Assembly (NCBI GenBank): GCA_002432025.1
Contig: DJFE01000031.1
Span: 1 to 64,000, forward strand
DNA: 64,000 nucleotides
Reading direction: 5' to 3'
DNA from: Candidatus Avelusimicrobium stercoris
Lineage (GTDB): Bacteria > Elusimicrobiota > Elusimicrobia > Elusimicrobiales > Elusimicrobiaceae
Every line of letters starts with the position of its first letter. Position 1 is the first letter of the stretch. Both the position numbers and the translations under genes were made by a program. Of the stretch, positions 41,852 through 49,958 are shown in pieces. Under the pieces are notes generated by a model. That model saw only the letters and a program-made list of their open reading frames with translations, was not told where the DNA came from and did not search any database.

Positions 41852-44800
41852 TTACTTTTTAGATGTAAGTTTTAATTCTTCTTCACAAGCAGTTATCCTT
41901 TTTTCAACTTGCAAAATAAATTTTGGAATAACGGCAGCAGGAAAACTATTACTTGAATGCAAAACTTTTGCGTAATCTTGTAGAGCTGCTTTATAATTTC
42001 GGAGCGCAAAGTAGCATTCAGCGCGCTGATAATAGGCATTATCAACAAAAAGAGTCCCATCCGCAGCCTCTACAGGAAGGTCCGCCAAACTAAACAATGC
42101 GCCATTTTCTAAACAGTACTTATAGCGAGATTCAAAATAACCGGGAAGAATTTTCAAAATATAAGATTCTTTGGCTTCGGTTTCGGCTTTAGCTTTGGCT
42201 TTATATGTTTTCGCTTTTTTTGAATTTCCTAACTTATCATAACATAAAGCAATATTCGCATTAGAACAGGCATGTTCTCGCGTATTTTTCAACCCATTAA
42301 GAAAACAATTTAAGGCTTCTTGATACTGGTTCAATTTATAAAAACAGGCACCTTTTAGTGAATAAAGAGCCGGTGCTTCTAATTGCTCTGCTTTTTTGAA
42401 ATAATATAACGCTTTATTATACTTACCAAGTCGAAAATACACGCTGGCCTTTCCAAGCACAGTAAAATATATCGGATTTTTATACTTAGAATCCCATTTA
42501 TATTTTGTATCAACTATTAAATGCCCCCCAATATAGTGGCTAGAATATTGAATTTTTTCATTTTTAGGTAATGGTATTAAATCACCTATTCCCCTCCGAC
42601 TAGCCAAAACTTTCCAGTTAACCCCTGCAAATACTATTTCATATATTGATTGCATATATCTGGCACATCGGGGTTGATAGGAATAGGCCTGCTCAGGTGC
42701 TAATTCAAGAGCTTGGGTGTAGGCCGATATGGCTTTTGCATATTTTTTACTTTCTTGATACCCACGGGCTAGGTTATAATAGGCGGGGGCATAGGTTTTG
42801 TCCGCAGCAATAGCCTTCTCAAAATACGAAAGAGCCTGCTGTAAAGGATGCGGTCTAACACATTGCACATTATGCTTCCACCCTGCGATATCATATCCCA
42901 TTTCATTAAAAACGGAAGCAGTCGAATGCGTTATACAGATACGATTAAAAATGACAGGTCTTGCCAATATTTTAGAACGAAAACCCTTATTGCTAAGTTG
43001 TAAACTTTGTGTTTCTTCCGAACTAAACCAATCCTCTAAATTAACATCAATTTTCTCTTGTTGGGTTTGCTTATACAATTGCCAAAAAGTCCGATATTCT
43101 TTAAGGACTTCCTTTTTATCATAGTTAGATGATAAATGAGTTAAACGATGATGAAGGATATACAAACGAACTTGGCTGAGCATTCTGCAACTTTGTTCTG
43201 TCGTGATATTTGGAAACAAATCCAAGTGTTTTTCATACCAAGCATATGCCTTTTTATATTCTTTTTTCCAACAATACCACCTAAAAATTTCCACATAAAT
43301 TCCATAAAATAACGTTTCTGGAATAAAAAATTTTGTACTTTGCTGTAATTGTGTATATTTTGCACAATCTTTTAAGGCTTTTTCTTCTTGATTTAATAAT
43401 AAATATATAGTTGCCCGGTTTGCGTATGCCACCATATAATTGGGTTGCAATTGAATGGCCTTTGTAAACAGTTCAATGGCTTTTTTATAATTTCCTTGTT
43501 TTGTTTCAAAAAAACCTAAATTATTAGTTAAATACGGGTCACTAGGAAATTGAGCGAAATGTCGTTTGAATCTCCGTAAAAAAGAAACAAAAGGTATTGT
43601 TGGATTTTGCGTACGGTAACGCTCTAATTCTATAAGATTAGCATAAAAGGCACTATATTGTTGGGCATATTTTTCATCGCGTTTTATTCTGCCAAGTGCT
43701 TTAGACTCCTCTTTGCCAAGGATAAAACCGCTATTCAGATGGGTAATAGTATACGCCGCCACAGGATACAACGCTGATATAACGCAAGAACGATAATAAT
43801 GCGCCGCTGCATTATGAACATTTAATCTTATAGATTTACTTAATAATTTTTCTGCGGTTTGTAGGATTTGAGGTTCCTTATCTTGCCGGAAGCCTAAAAT
43901 ATATAAACCTAGGCCTTTAAAAAAGTAATCATCTGCTGTTGTGGTTAAATCAGGCATAGCAGCAAATTTGTACTGGGGAAATTTTTGTTTTAATTCTTTT
44001 TGTAGGTCTTTTTCTAAATCAGAAAAATGTTGATAACGTTCTCTCGGATTAGTCTTCAGGCATTTTTGTAACAGACGATTTTTTTCTACTCGTTCTTTGT
44101 CTATTTTAACCGAACAAGTATTAAAAAACAATTGATATAACACTATTCCGAAAGAATAAATATCACTTTGCTCTGTTAATTCAGAAGATTCACGATATTC
44201 AGGTGGCAGATATCCTTTTGTCCCCCCTTTTTTATCCAACACGGCAAGGCCAAAATCTGTAATACGAATACTATTATCAGATGCTAACAAAATGTTATCC
44301 AACTTAATATCCTTATGTACAGCAATGCCATACTTATGCAAATTGTGCATACCACGGCAAAACTCAATAGCCCAAATCAATGATTGTTTATACTCTATTT
44401 TAGTACTTTCTAAAACCCGCGAAAGCGTTTTTCCTTGAACTATTTCATTCAAATTACGGGGTGGTTCCCCGATAAAATCCATTACTAAATATTGTCTCAG
44501 CCCATCCGCAATAAGCGTTTTTGTATATACCACATAAGGCAAACGAGGCATTTGCAAGGAGGCCAGGGCCTCTTTATCAAAATTTTTCAAATTGCAATTA
44601 TCTTTGCTTTCTTGAATTTCCCTAAATGTCTTCAACACATAAAACTTGTTATCTCGTTTGTCACGGCAGAAAAATACATTCCCCATACCACCATCGCGGG
44701 CTTTATCGGATATTTCAAAAAATTCCGATAAAATATCCCCGCGCTTCATAAACAAGCGCTGGAAATTCTCTTTTTGTTGTATATATTGCGTTTTAGGCAT
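41852..44800 (-). CDS. Ser/Thr protein kinase fused to TPR repeats
   Basis: The 982-residue protein has an N-terminal Hanks-type kinase (about 25-285): GGMG loop (37-40), Lys57 in YVLKTF, catalytic loop VHKDIKLDN (HKD instead of HRD, Asp164), TDFG (182-184) and GTKGYLPPEY. All catalytic residues are present. From about 290 to 970 it consists of divergent tetratricopeptide repeats, for example YKKAIELFTKAIQLQPNYMV and YAKAISAYTQALELAPEQAY. No membrane segment is seen. It starts 4 bases after the 611-residue unknown gene. This resembles a signalling scaffold whose input is read by the TPRs. Confidence 0.9.
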   Translation of the reverse strand: MPKTQYIQQKENFQRLFMKRGDILSEFFEISDKARDGGMGNVFFCRDKRDNKFYVLKTFREIQESKDNCNLKNFDKEALASLQMPRLPYVVYTKTLIADGLRQYLVMDFIGEPPRNLNEIVQGKTLSRVLESTKIEYKQSLIWAIEFCRGMHNLHKYGIAVHKDIKLDNILLASDNSIRITDFGLAVLDKKGGTKGYLPPEYRESSELTEQSDIYSFGIVLYQLFFNTCSVKIDKERVEKNRLLQKCLKTNPRERYQHFSDLEKDLQKELKQKFPQYKFAAMPDLTTTADDYFFKGLGLYILGFRQDKEPQILQTAEKLLSKSIRLNVHNAAAHYYRSCVISALYPVAAYTITHLNSGFILGKEESKALGRIKRDEKYAQQYSAFYANLIELERYRTQNPTIPFVSFLRRFKRHFAQFPSDPYLTNNLGFFETKQGNYKKAIELFTKAIQLQPNYMVAYANRATIYLLLNQEEKALKDCAKYTQLQQSTKFFIPETLFYGIYVEIFRWYCWKKEYKKAYAWYEKHLDLFPNITTEQSCRMLSQVRLYILHHRLTHLSSNYDKKEVLKEYRTFWQLYKQTQQEKIDVNLEDWFSSEETQSLQLSNKGFRSKILARPVIFNRICITHSTASVFNEMGYDIAGWKHNVQCVRPHPLQQALSYFEKAIAADKTYAPAYYNLARGYQESKKYAKAISAYTQALELAPEQAYSYQPRCARYMQSIYEIVFAGVNWKVLASRRGIGDLIPLPKNEKIQYSSHYIGGHLIVDTKYKWDSKYKNPIYFTVLGKASVYFRLGKYNKALYYFKKAEQLEAPALYSLKGACFYKLNQYQEALNCFLNGLKNTREHACSNANIALCYDKLGNSKKAKTYKAKAKAETEAKESYILKILPGYFESRYKYCLENGALFSLADLPVEAADGTLFVDNAYYQRAECYFALRNYKAALQDYAKVLHSSNSFPAAVIPKFILQVEKRITACEEELKLTSKK

Positions 44801-44803
44801 AAC

Positions 44804-46639
44804 TTACTCTACAAACGATTTGTCGGCAAAACTTTTCATAATCGTTTTATTGCGGCGGTGCGCTTTTACTTCTATATACCACCCCACCGGTAGCCGCCCT
44901 AATAAGGGGTGGTTTACTCCTTGTAGCAATTTTCCCTCAAACGATACGCTCCCTTTCCAAAACATTCCAATCCCCGCGATATCTGATAACCATACATTTT
45001 GCGTCAGCCGTTCAAAATTTTCCGCATAATCAATATTCAGTTCTTCGGCTATACCTATTTGCCTTTCTAGTAAATCAAATAATTTATCTTGGGATAAAAA
45101 CCATAAGTTTCCTTCTTGCTCTTGCTTAGGGCACACCAACCAATCTTGCCTGTTCGCCTGATATTCCAGAGTTAACATATCGCGAGACATAACTAGAGCA
45201 TCCGGCTGACATACATTAATTTGCGGAATGTCCAAGGGTTCCTCTTTATCTAACCGTCCAATAGCAATTTTAGGGGAACGCAAAGCATTCAAATGGTATT
45301 CATCCTCTTTACCGCAAGCACAATATACGGATATGACCGCTCCCATAGTTAAATTTTCGGCAGGGGCACCGGTTTTATTAGATGCCAGTAAATTTTTAGA
45401 TTTGTCCAAATCCCCATTTTGCTTATATGCCAAGGCCAAATAGTATTTGTGCAATTCACACGGAATTTTATGATAACGCTCTGTATAATAACGCACTAAT
45501 CCTTTAGTATTTGCCCCGCTTATTTGGCCATTATTGGGGGAATGAATGGGATAAATCGGCTTATTCATCATTTCTTGCAAGCGGCCATAACGGTATGCCA
45601 TCACTTCACGCATAGCTTCTTCGGCTTGTTTACACTTGGCACAGGTCCGCCTATGTTCTAAATAAGCATCAGTCATAGCAACTTTTTCCATTTTAATAAA
45701 CTCATTTCTTATCAAAAATAGTCGCTCTTTGTCGTATTGAAAGCATCCCTTAAATACTTTCGGCAATGCAATGTGCATTTGATCTCTTCGGCTTATTACT
45801 TGTTGGGGCAACTTTTGCAGTGTTGTTTGTAGCGGAGCACGCGTAATAGACTGTATAATCGGCTCTTTGAACTCTTTAAATTGCTTCGGGAACTTATCAA
45901 AAAAAGAACTTATAACTTGTACCAACTTTTTCTTTTCACGACTTGAATTTGCAATATGAGCCATCTTGTACATTTTTTCATATTGTTGTTGCTGGATTTT
46001 TTGATCAGACAAAATATATTTATCACCTAAAACTTGCTCCAACAAAGCCCAAAAAGGATACAACTTATCTAGATATTCTTTCTTTTTCTCATAAGTTAAA
46101 TGTCCCCTGTATTCCGGCATATGTTTTCGGACTTCTTTTGGCATATCCGAAGGAGATTTGGCAGCATTCACAACAATAAAATTGTGAGTGGACAAGAAAA
46201 ATACTAAAAATTTGTTAAAAATGTTGCTAGGCAATGACGATAGGAATTCCTTTAACTTCCGTGTAAAGTCATCTACATTTGTGGCCTCATCCAGTAAGTT
46301 GTTTTCTCCTTTTTTATTGTCTGATTCATATCCTTCATTGTCAAAATCTTCTGAAATACCCACCGAGAGCGGACCTCGTTCCCAGTCTTCGCCTTTCCCA
46401 ATTTTGGTTATGCAAAAGTCCGAAAATTCTTTCTTATGTTCATTAATTTCTCCATATATATTCCAAAATTCTTGTAAATCAATAGAACCGCTTTGCCAAA
46501 ATTCAAAAAAACGCGAAGCCCTTTCATCGCTCTCTTTGTTGCACGGAAATACAACCAAAGCAATATACTCTAACAGAGCATATTCTGCCTGTTTATAATT
46601 GGTTTGAAAATCTTTTTTTGTAGGTATTACTAGATTCAT
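44804..46639 (-). CDS. Unknown 611-residue protein coupled to the kinase gene
   Basis: It was not recognised. It is a soluble, mostly helical protein with a CAKCKQ cysteine pair (HRRTCAKCKQAEEAM, about residue 325) that may bind metal. A TPR-like helix pair follows (CELHKYYLALAYKQNGDLDK), and the C-terminal domain is beta-rich (WLSDIAGIGMFWKGSVSFEG, HPLLGRLPVGWYIEVKAHR). An in-frame ATG at 46666 lies upstream of a TACAAT box, so ATG 46639, 9 bases after that box, is preferred; the mRNA would have almost no leader. Coupled to the kinase, it is a candidate substrate or regulator. Confidence 0.72.
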   Translation of the reverse strand: MNLVIPTKKDFQTNYKQAEYALLEYIALVVFPCNKESDERASRFFEFWQSGSIDLQEFWNIYGEINEHKKEFSDFCITKIGKGEDWERGPLSVGISEDFDNEGYESDNKKGENNLLDEATNVDDFTRKLKEFLSSLPSNIFNKFLVFFLSTHNFIVVNAAKSPSDMPKEVRKHMPEYRGHLTYEKKKEYLDKLYPFWALLEQVLGDKYILSDQKIQQQQYEKMYKMAHIANSSREKKKLVQVISSFFDKFPKQFKEFKEPIIQSITRAPLQTTLQKLPQQVISRRDQMHIALPKVFKGCFQYDKERLFLIRNEFIKMEKVAMTDAYLEHRRTCAKCKQAEEAMREVMAYRYGRLQEMMNKPIYPIHSPNNGQISGANTKGLVRYYTERYHKIPCELHKYYLALAYKQNGDLDKSKNLLASNKTGAPAENLTMGAVISVYCACGKEDEYHLNALRSPKIAIGRLDKEEPLDIPQINVCQPDALVMSRDMLTLEYQANRQDWLVCPKQEQEGNLWFLSQDKLFDLLERQIGIAEELNIDYAENFERLTQNVWLSDIAGIGMFWKGSVSFEGKLLQGVNHPLLGRLPVGWYIEVKAHRRNKTIMKSFADKSFVE

Positions 46640-46673
46640 AATAAAGTCATTGTATATTATTTTCAATACAAAT

Positions 46674-46705
46674 TGTCAAAAAACGCCAGTTTTTTGCCTT
46701 ATAAT
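46674..46705 (+). promoter_or_regulatory. Island box plus -10 upstream of the thermonuclease gene
   Basis: TGTCAAAAAACGCCAG (46674-46689) is followed after 10 bases by TATAAT (46700-46705). On the opposite strand the same sequence supplies TTTGACA ahead of the TACAAT box of the 611-residue gene, so the site lies between divergent promoters. Confidence 0.6.
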
Positions 46706-46737
46706 AAAGAAACAAACTGCCCTACTAAGGATATGAT

Positions 46738-47175
46738 ATGTTTACAAATAGAATATTATTTATAGCAATTGGACTTTTACTAACAGTATGTACGCACATC
46801 GTGCACGCTAAACACATAACCACCGAAAATTTCCGCCAAGTCATTTTACGATCTGTGTACGATGGAGATACTTTTTATGTGGATATTCCATCTTGTGATA
46901 TTGCCATTTTTTGCGAACATATTCCTATACGAGTAAGAGGAGTTGATTGTCCCGAAATGAAAGGGGGAACGCCAGAAACAAAAGCACGCGCTAAACAAGC
47001 CAAGACTTTTACCCAAGAAATTCTCTCTAATAGCGAGATTTCCTTACAAAACTGCACGCGGGATAAGTATTTTCGGCTACTCTGTGATGTAGTGGTAAAC
47101 AATAAGAGTTTAACACAAGAACTCATTAAGAACAGCTTAGGTGTACCTTACAATGGTGGCACTAAAACAAAATAA
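46738..47175 (+). CDS. Secreted thermonuclease-like (SNase) protein
   Basis: A signal peptide (1-24) precedes a staphylococcal-nuclease domain. The family residues are seen: Asp in SVYDGDTFYVD, Arg and Asp in PIRVRGVDCPEMKG, Glu in TPETKARAKQAKTF and Arg in DKYFRLLCDV. Three cysteines suggest an oxidised, extracytoplasmic protein. It would degrade DNA or RNA outside the cytoplasm. It is the only plus-strand gene on this side of the island, divergent from the kinase unit and preceded by an island box. TAAGGA precedes the ATG. Confidence 0.87.
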   Translation: MFTNRILFIAIGLLLTVCTHIVHAKHITTENFRQVILRSVYDGDTFYVDIPSCDIAIFCEHIPIRVRGVDCPEMKGGTPETKARAKQAKTFTQEILSNSEISLQNCTRDKYFRLLCDVVVNNKSLTQELIKNSLGVPYNGGTKTK

Positions 47176-47404
47176 AATATCCTTAAAAATAAATATTTTC
47201 CAAGTTAATTCCCTGTTTGATGTTTTAGGGAATTTAAGCGGCTGGTATAGGAACATCTTACATAAAACACTAGAAACTTGTAGAAAATCTCTATAATTTC
47301 CCTGTAAATTCCCTGTTTAGCAGAGAAAAAATGCTTTGCCACACATTTATTGTCCCTTCAATAAAAAAATGATAGCATTGTGCTAGAGAAACTAAAAGCA
47401 CCGT
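47176..47404. other. Intergenic stretch without a recognised gene
   Basis: AT-rich sequence between the thermonuclease gene and the hairpins at 47.4 kb. TTCCCTGTTT occurs twice (near 47208 and 47308). Nothing else is recognised. Confidence 0.5.
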
Positions 47405-47405
47405 T

Positions 47406-47481
47406 GTAAATTAAATCCCTCGCATAAGCGAGGATTTTAATTTACAGGAGAGTAGGAGCAACACCAACTGCTTGGTGTTGC
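47406..47481. repeat. Two consecutive hairpins
   Basis: GTAAATTAAATCCCTCGC pairs with GCGAGGATTTTAATTTAC (47406-47445, 16 of 18 pairs, ATAA loop). GCAACACCAA pairs perfectly with TTGGTGTTGC (47458-47481, CTGC loop). They lie between the thermonuclease gene and the 96-residue membrane protein. They could be a terminator plus a leader structure, or mark the island's right end. Confidence 0.6.
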
Positions 47482-47504
47482 GTAGGGATTTGAAAGGCGG
47501 ATCG

Positions 47505-47795
47505 ATGTTTTTGTTTGTACGTTTACGGTTCCGCGGCGCACAATGGCAAACAGTTGTCTGGTGCGTACTGTTCGGACTTGGAATCCTAACAGGCTTAGGT
47601 AGTGTGTTCGGGGATTCCATTATCCGGCAAATAATAAGTCCGGCAGTACTTGCAATGGTTGTATGTGCCAGTAGTTTATATGCTATTTCCAGCGGATATA
47701 ATCAACAAGGAATTATTTTAGGAAGCATCTCTGGTTTATTGGTTTTAATTATGCTTTATCAAGGAATAGTACGAACCCTACTGCTTTTTTTGTAA
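47505..47795 (+). CDS. Small membrane protein
   Basis: The 96-residue protein starts MFLFVRLRFRGAQWQ and has three hydrophobic helices (about 18-35, 42-60 and 68-92) with few charges. It was not recognised. The start at 47505 is preferred because GGCGGA precedes it; an in-frame ATG at 47472 lies inside a hairpin. It is followed by the MBL gene after 22 bases, in the same direction. Confidence 0.6.
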   Translation: MFLFVRLRFRGAQWQTVVWCVLFGLGILTGLGSVFGDSIIRQIISPAVLAMVVCASSLYAISSGYNQQGIILGSISGLLVLIMLYQGIVRTLLLFL

Positions 47796-47817
47796 CCTTG
47801 TTTCTGACTCAAATTTT

Positions 47818-48621
47818 ATGACCACAAAAATTACTTTTTTAGGGACGGGTAACGCACTCGTTACCAAATGTTATAACACTTGCTTTGCCTTGCAGTACGC
47901 GGGAGAGACTTTCCTCACTGATGCAGGCGGCGGAAACGGCATTTTGGCCCAGTTGGAAAAGGCACATATCGCTGTATCCTCTATCCGCAATTTATTTTTA
48001 ACCCACGGGCACACCGACCATATTCTGGGCGTAATTTGGGTTATCCGTATGGTGGCCTCGCTCTACACGCGCGGCAAACACGCAGGGCTTACTATTTTCT
48101 GCCACGATGAGTGCGAACAGAAACTGCGTACCTTCTGCCAAATGACGCTAACCGCCAAATTGCAGGCAGTATTGGATAACGGCATAAAATTTGTCTGCCT
48201 AAAAAACGGAGACGATTTTCAAGCAGGGCCTTTTAAGGGAACAGCCTTTGATATTTTATCCACCAAGGCCAAACAGTTCGGTTACCGTTTAACACTGCCG
48301 GACGGAAAAATTTTGGTATGCCTAGGTGATGAACCGTATAACCCGGCCTGTTTGTCTTTTGCCCAAAACGCCGATTATTTACTGTCGGAAGCGTTTTGTC
48401 TGTATGACGAGCGGGAGGAATTTAAGCCCTATGAAAAGCACCACTCCACCGCTTTGGATGCGGCCCGCGTAGCCCGGGAACTTCAAGCCAAAAACTTGGT
48501 TTTGTACCACACGCAAGACAACAACCTTGCGGCCCGTAAGACGCTTTATACAGCCGAAGCCAAAAAGGAATTTTCCGGCCCCGTTTATGTGCCGGACGAC
48601 TTGGAAAGTTTGGAAATTTAA
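47818..48621 (+). CDS. Metallo-beta-lactamase-fold hydrolase (RNase Z-like)
   Basis: The 267-residue protein has FLGTGNAL at the N-terminus, the metal motif THGHTDH, then GDEP with a later metal Asp, DYLLSEAF, KHHSTALDAARVA and LVLYHTQD. This order matches the RNase Z/ElaC-like branch of the MBL superfamily. It lacks the long exosite arm of true RNase Z, so a role in tRNA 3' processing is not certain. The base composition is that of the core genome, so it lies outside the island. Confidence 0.83.
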   Translation: MTTKITFLGTGNALVTKCYNTCFALQYAGETFLTDAGGGNGILAQLEKAHIAVSSIRNLFLTHGHTDHILGVIWVIRMVASLYTRGKHAGLTIFCHDECEQKLRTFCQMTLTAKLQAVLDNGIKFVCLKNGDDFQAGPFKGTAFDILSTKAKQFGYRLTLPDGKILVCLGDEPYNPACLSFAQNADYLLSEAFCLYDEREEFKPYEKHHSTALDAARVARELQAKNLVLYHTQDNNLAARKTLYTAEAKKEFSGPVYVPDDLESLEI

Positions 48622-48633
48622 TTACTTCTAGCC

Positions 48634-48666
48634 AAAAGCGCCCCGTTACAAGCGGGGCGCTTTTTT
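48634..48666 (+). terminator. Terminator after the MBL gene
   Basis: AAAAGCGCCCCG with CGGGGCGCTTTT is a strong stem between convergent genes and is usable from both sides. Confidence 0.86.
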
Positions 48667-48685
48667 ACATTTAGGCGGCAAAAAA

Positions 48686-49207
48686 TTAACTGCGGTAGGG
48701 GTCCTCTTGTTCGTCTTCCTCGTCAAAGTCTTCTTCTTCGGCGCGGATATCTTGTGCAAACTGCGCCCACGCCTTGCCTTCGGCCTCAAAGGTAATTGTC
48801 AACCCCGTATTGGAGTACGGACCGAACACTTTATCCTCGCCCGCAAAAATGTTTTGCTCCAAGGTAATTTGCAAGATAAACGGGTCCGGGCGGTTAAAGG
48901 CCGAGCAGCACCCCGGCGCCTGCCCCGGGTGCATATACAAGGACACCTTGGGTTCTAACATCGTCCAGTTGTTTTCCTTGCGCGCGGTAAGCGTTTCGGC
49001 AATAAAATCGGAAAGGTAAATGTTTTCCTCGTCCTTCAACGCCACCAACTTATCGGTCCATTTTTCGCTGAAAACGCTTTCCCCCTCGCAATACAGCCCA
49101 ATTTGGTATTCCATAAATTCCCCTTCGCTGCCGGGGTTGGACCAAATGGTTAAGGGCGAGATTTCCAGTTCCAAATGACCTTGCTTGCCAAACTTAATTT
49201 TTGCCAT
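48686..49207 (-). CDS. Protein of unknown function
   Basis: This 173-residue soluble protein was not recognised. It is beta-rich with Trp residues and ends in an acidic tail (EEEDFDEEDEQEDPY). The segment SLYMHPGQAPGCCSAFNRPDPF stands out, with two adjacent Cys. There is no signal peptide. ACGGGAGCG precedes the ATG. Monocistronic and convergent to the MBL gene, it diverges from the next membrane protein. Confidence 0.7.
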   Translation of the reverse strand: MAKIKFGKQGHLELEISPLTIWSNPGSEGEFMEYQIGLYCEGESVFSEKWTDKLVALKDEENIYLSDFIAETLTARKENNWTMLEPKVSLYMHPGQAPGCCSAFNRPDPFILQITLEQNIFAGEDKVFGPYSNTGLTITFEAEGKAWAQFAQDIRAEEEDFDEEDEQEDPYRS

Positions 49208-49261
49208 AAAACGCTCCCGTAAAAAATATCTTTGTATTTTTATTATAGTAATATTTCGCCA

Positions 49262-49273
49262 TTTTGATAAAAT
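49262..49273 (+). promoter_or_regulatory. Extended -10 promoter
   Basis: TTTTGATAAAAT, with -10 at 49268-49273. The transcript would start near 49280, leaving a 14-base leader that contains AAGGA before the ATG at 49294. Confidence 0.6.
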
Positions 49274-49293
49274 ATATGTAAGGATTTTTATAT

Positions 49294-49899
49294 ATGCGTT
49301 ACATTTTATACCTTTTTACGATGGCCCTTTTGTTTGTGGGCGGGATGCTGGTGGGAAATATGTTCCTGCCGGAGCGGGCCGCTACGCTGTCGGCCACCGT
49401 TTCCGTGCCGCCGCTCTCGCAAGACAACCCGGCTTTACAGGCTGTTACGCGCGACATTACAAACCGCAATTTGCTTATTTTAAATGACGCTTTAAAAGCC
49501 TGCCCCGTGGTGGTAAATGACGAAAAGGACCGCTTGGTAAACCAAATCCGCCTGCGCCTGGCGATAGAGGATTTTGAACTTAAAAAGGCACGGCTGGAAC
49601 TGGAAATTGCCAAAAATACGGACACGAACCGCCCTTCGGCCCAATTTATAAAAGCCACCGAAGAGTACAATACCGCGCGCTTATACGCCGAACAACTGGC
49701 AGATGAACTCTTCCCCAAGCCGGTAGAAAAAACGACGGACGAAGATACCGCTTCCACCGATGGACAAACCGCTGAAAATATCCCCACCGAAAACGCCGAC
49801 AAAACCACCCCCGCGGAGGAAAAAACAACCTCCGGGGAAACCAAATCCGCCAATAAAAAAGCCGCCTCCAACAAGAAAGCGGCTGTGTCCAAAAAATAA
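49294..49899 (+). CDS. Membrane-anchored protein of unknown function
   Basis: The 201-residue protein has one N-terminal membrane helix (about 4-24). A helical middle follows (60-135), with a coiled-coil-like segment around LAIEDFELKKARLELEIAKN. The C-terminal tail (140-201) is low-complexity, rich in Thr, Glu and Lys, and ends in repeated KKAA units. This suggests a periplasmic protein with an unstructured, basic end. It is monocistronic with its own promoter and terminator. Confidence 0.68.
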   Translation: MRYILYLFTMALLFVGGMLVGNMFLPERAATLSATVSVPPLSQDNPALQAVTRDITNRNLLILNDALKACPVVVNDEKDRLVNQIRLRLAIEDFELKKARLELEIAKNTDTNRPSAQFIKATEEYNTARLYAEQLADELFPKPVEKTTDEDTASTDGQTAENIPTENADKTTPAEEKTTSGETKSANKKAASNKKAAVSKK

Positions 49900-49916
49900 A
49901 CTTCTTTTTACTTGTC

Positions 49917-49942
49917 AAAAACCGCGTAAAAGCGGTTTTTTT
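49917..49942 (+). terminator. Terminator
   Basis: AAAAACCGC with GCGGTTTTTTT around GTAAAA, between the convergent unknown gene and the amylomaltase gene. Confidence 0.85.
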
Positions 49943-49958
49943 GCAACATACCAAAAGG

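Larger units (their letters stand above)
34698..47504. mobile_element. AT-rich accessory island beside tRNA-Ser
   Basis: The block is visibly richer in A and T than its flanks. It starts next to tRNA-Ser with a duplicated tRNA end and contains a serine recombinase with its DUF2924 companion, a Pif1-like helicase and many unknown or signalling genes. The right limit is not defined by a repeat; 47.4-47.5 kb is the point where hairpins occur and base composition recovers. The recombinase is broken, so the island is probably fixed in place. Confidence 0.6.

Noticed and set aside
34770..47380. GATAGCATAGT near 34770 and GATAGCATTGT near 47371 as possible island ends
   Set aside because: Only 10 of 11 bases match in AT-rich DNA; too short to call att sites without a comparison genome.
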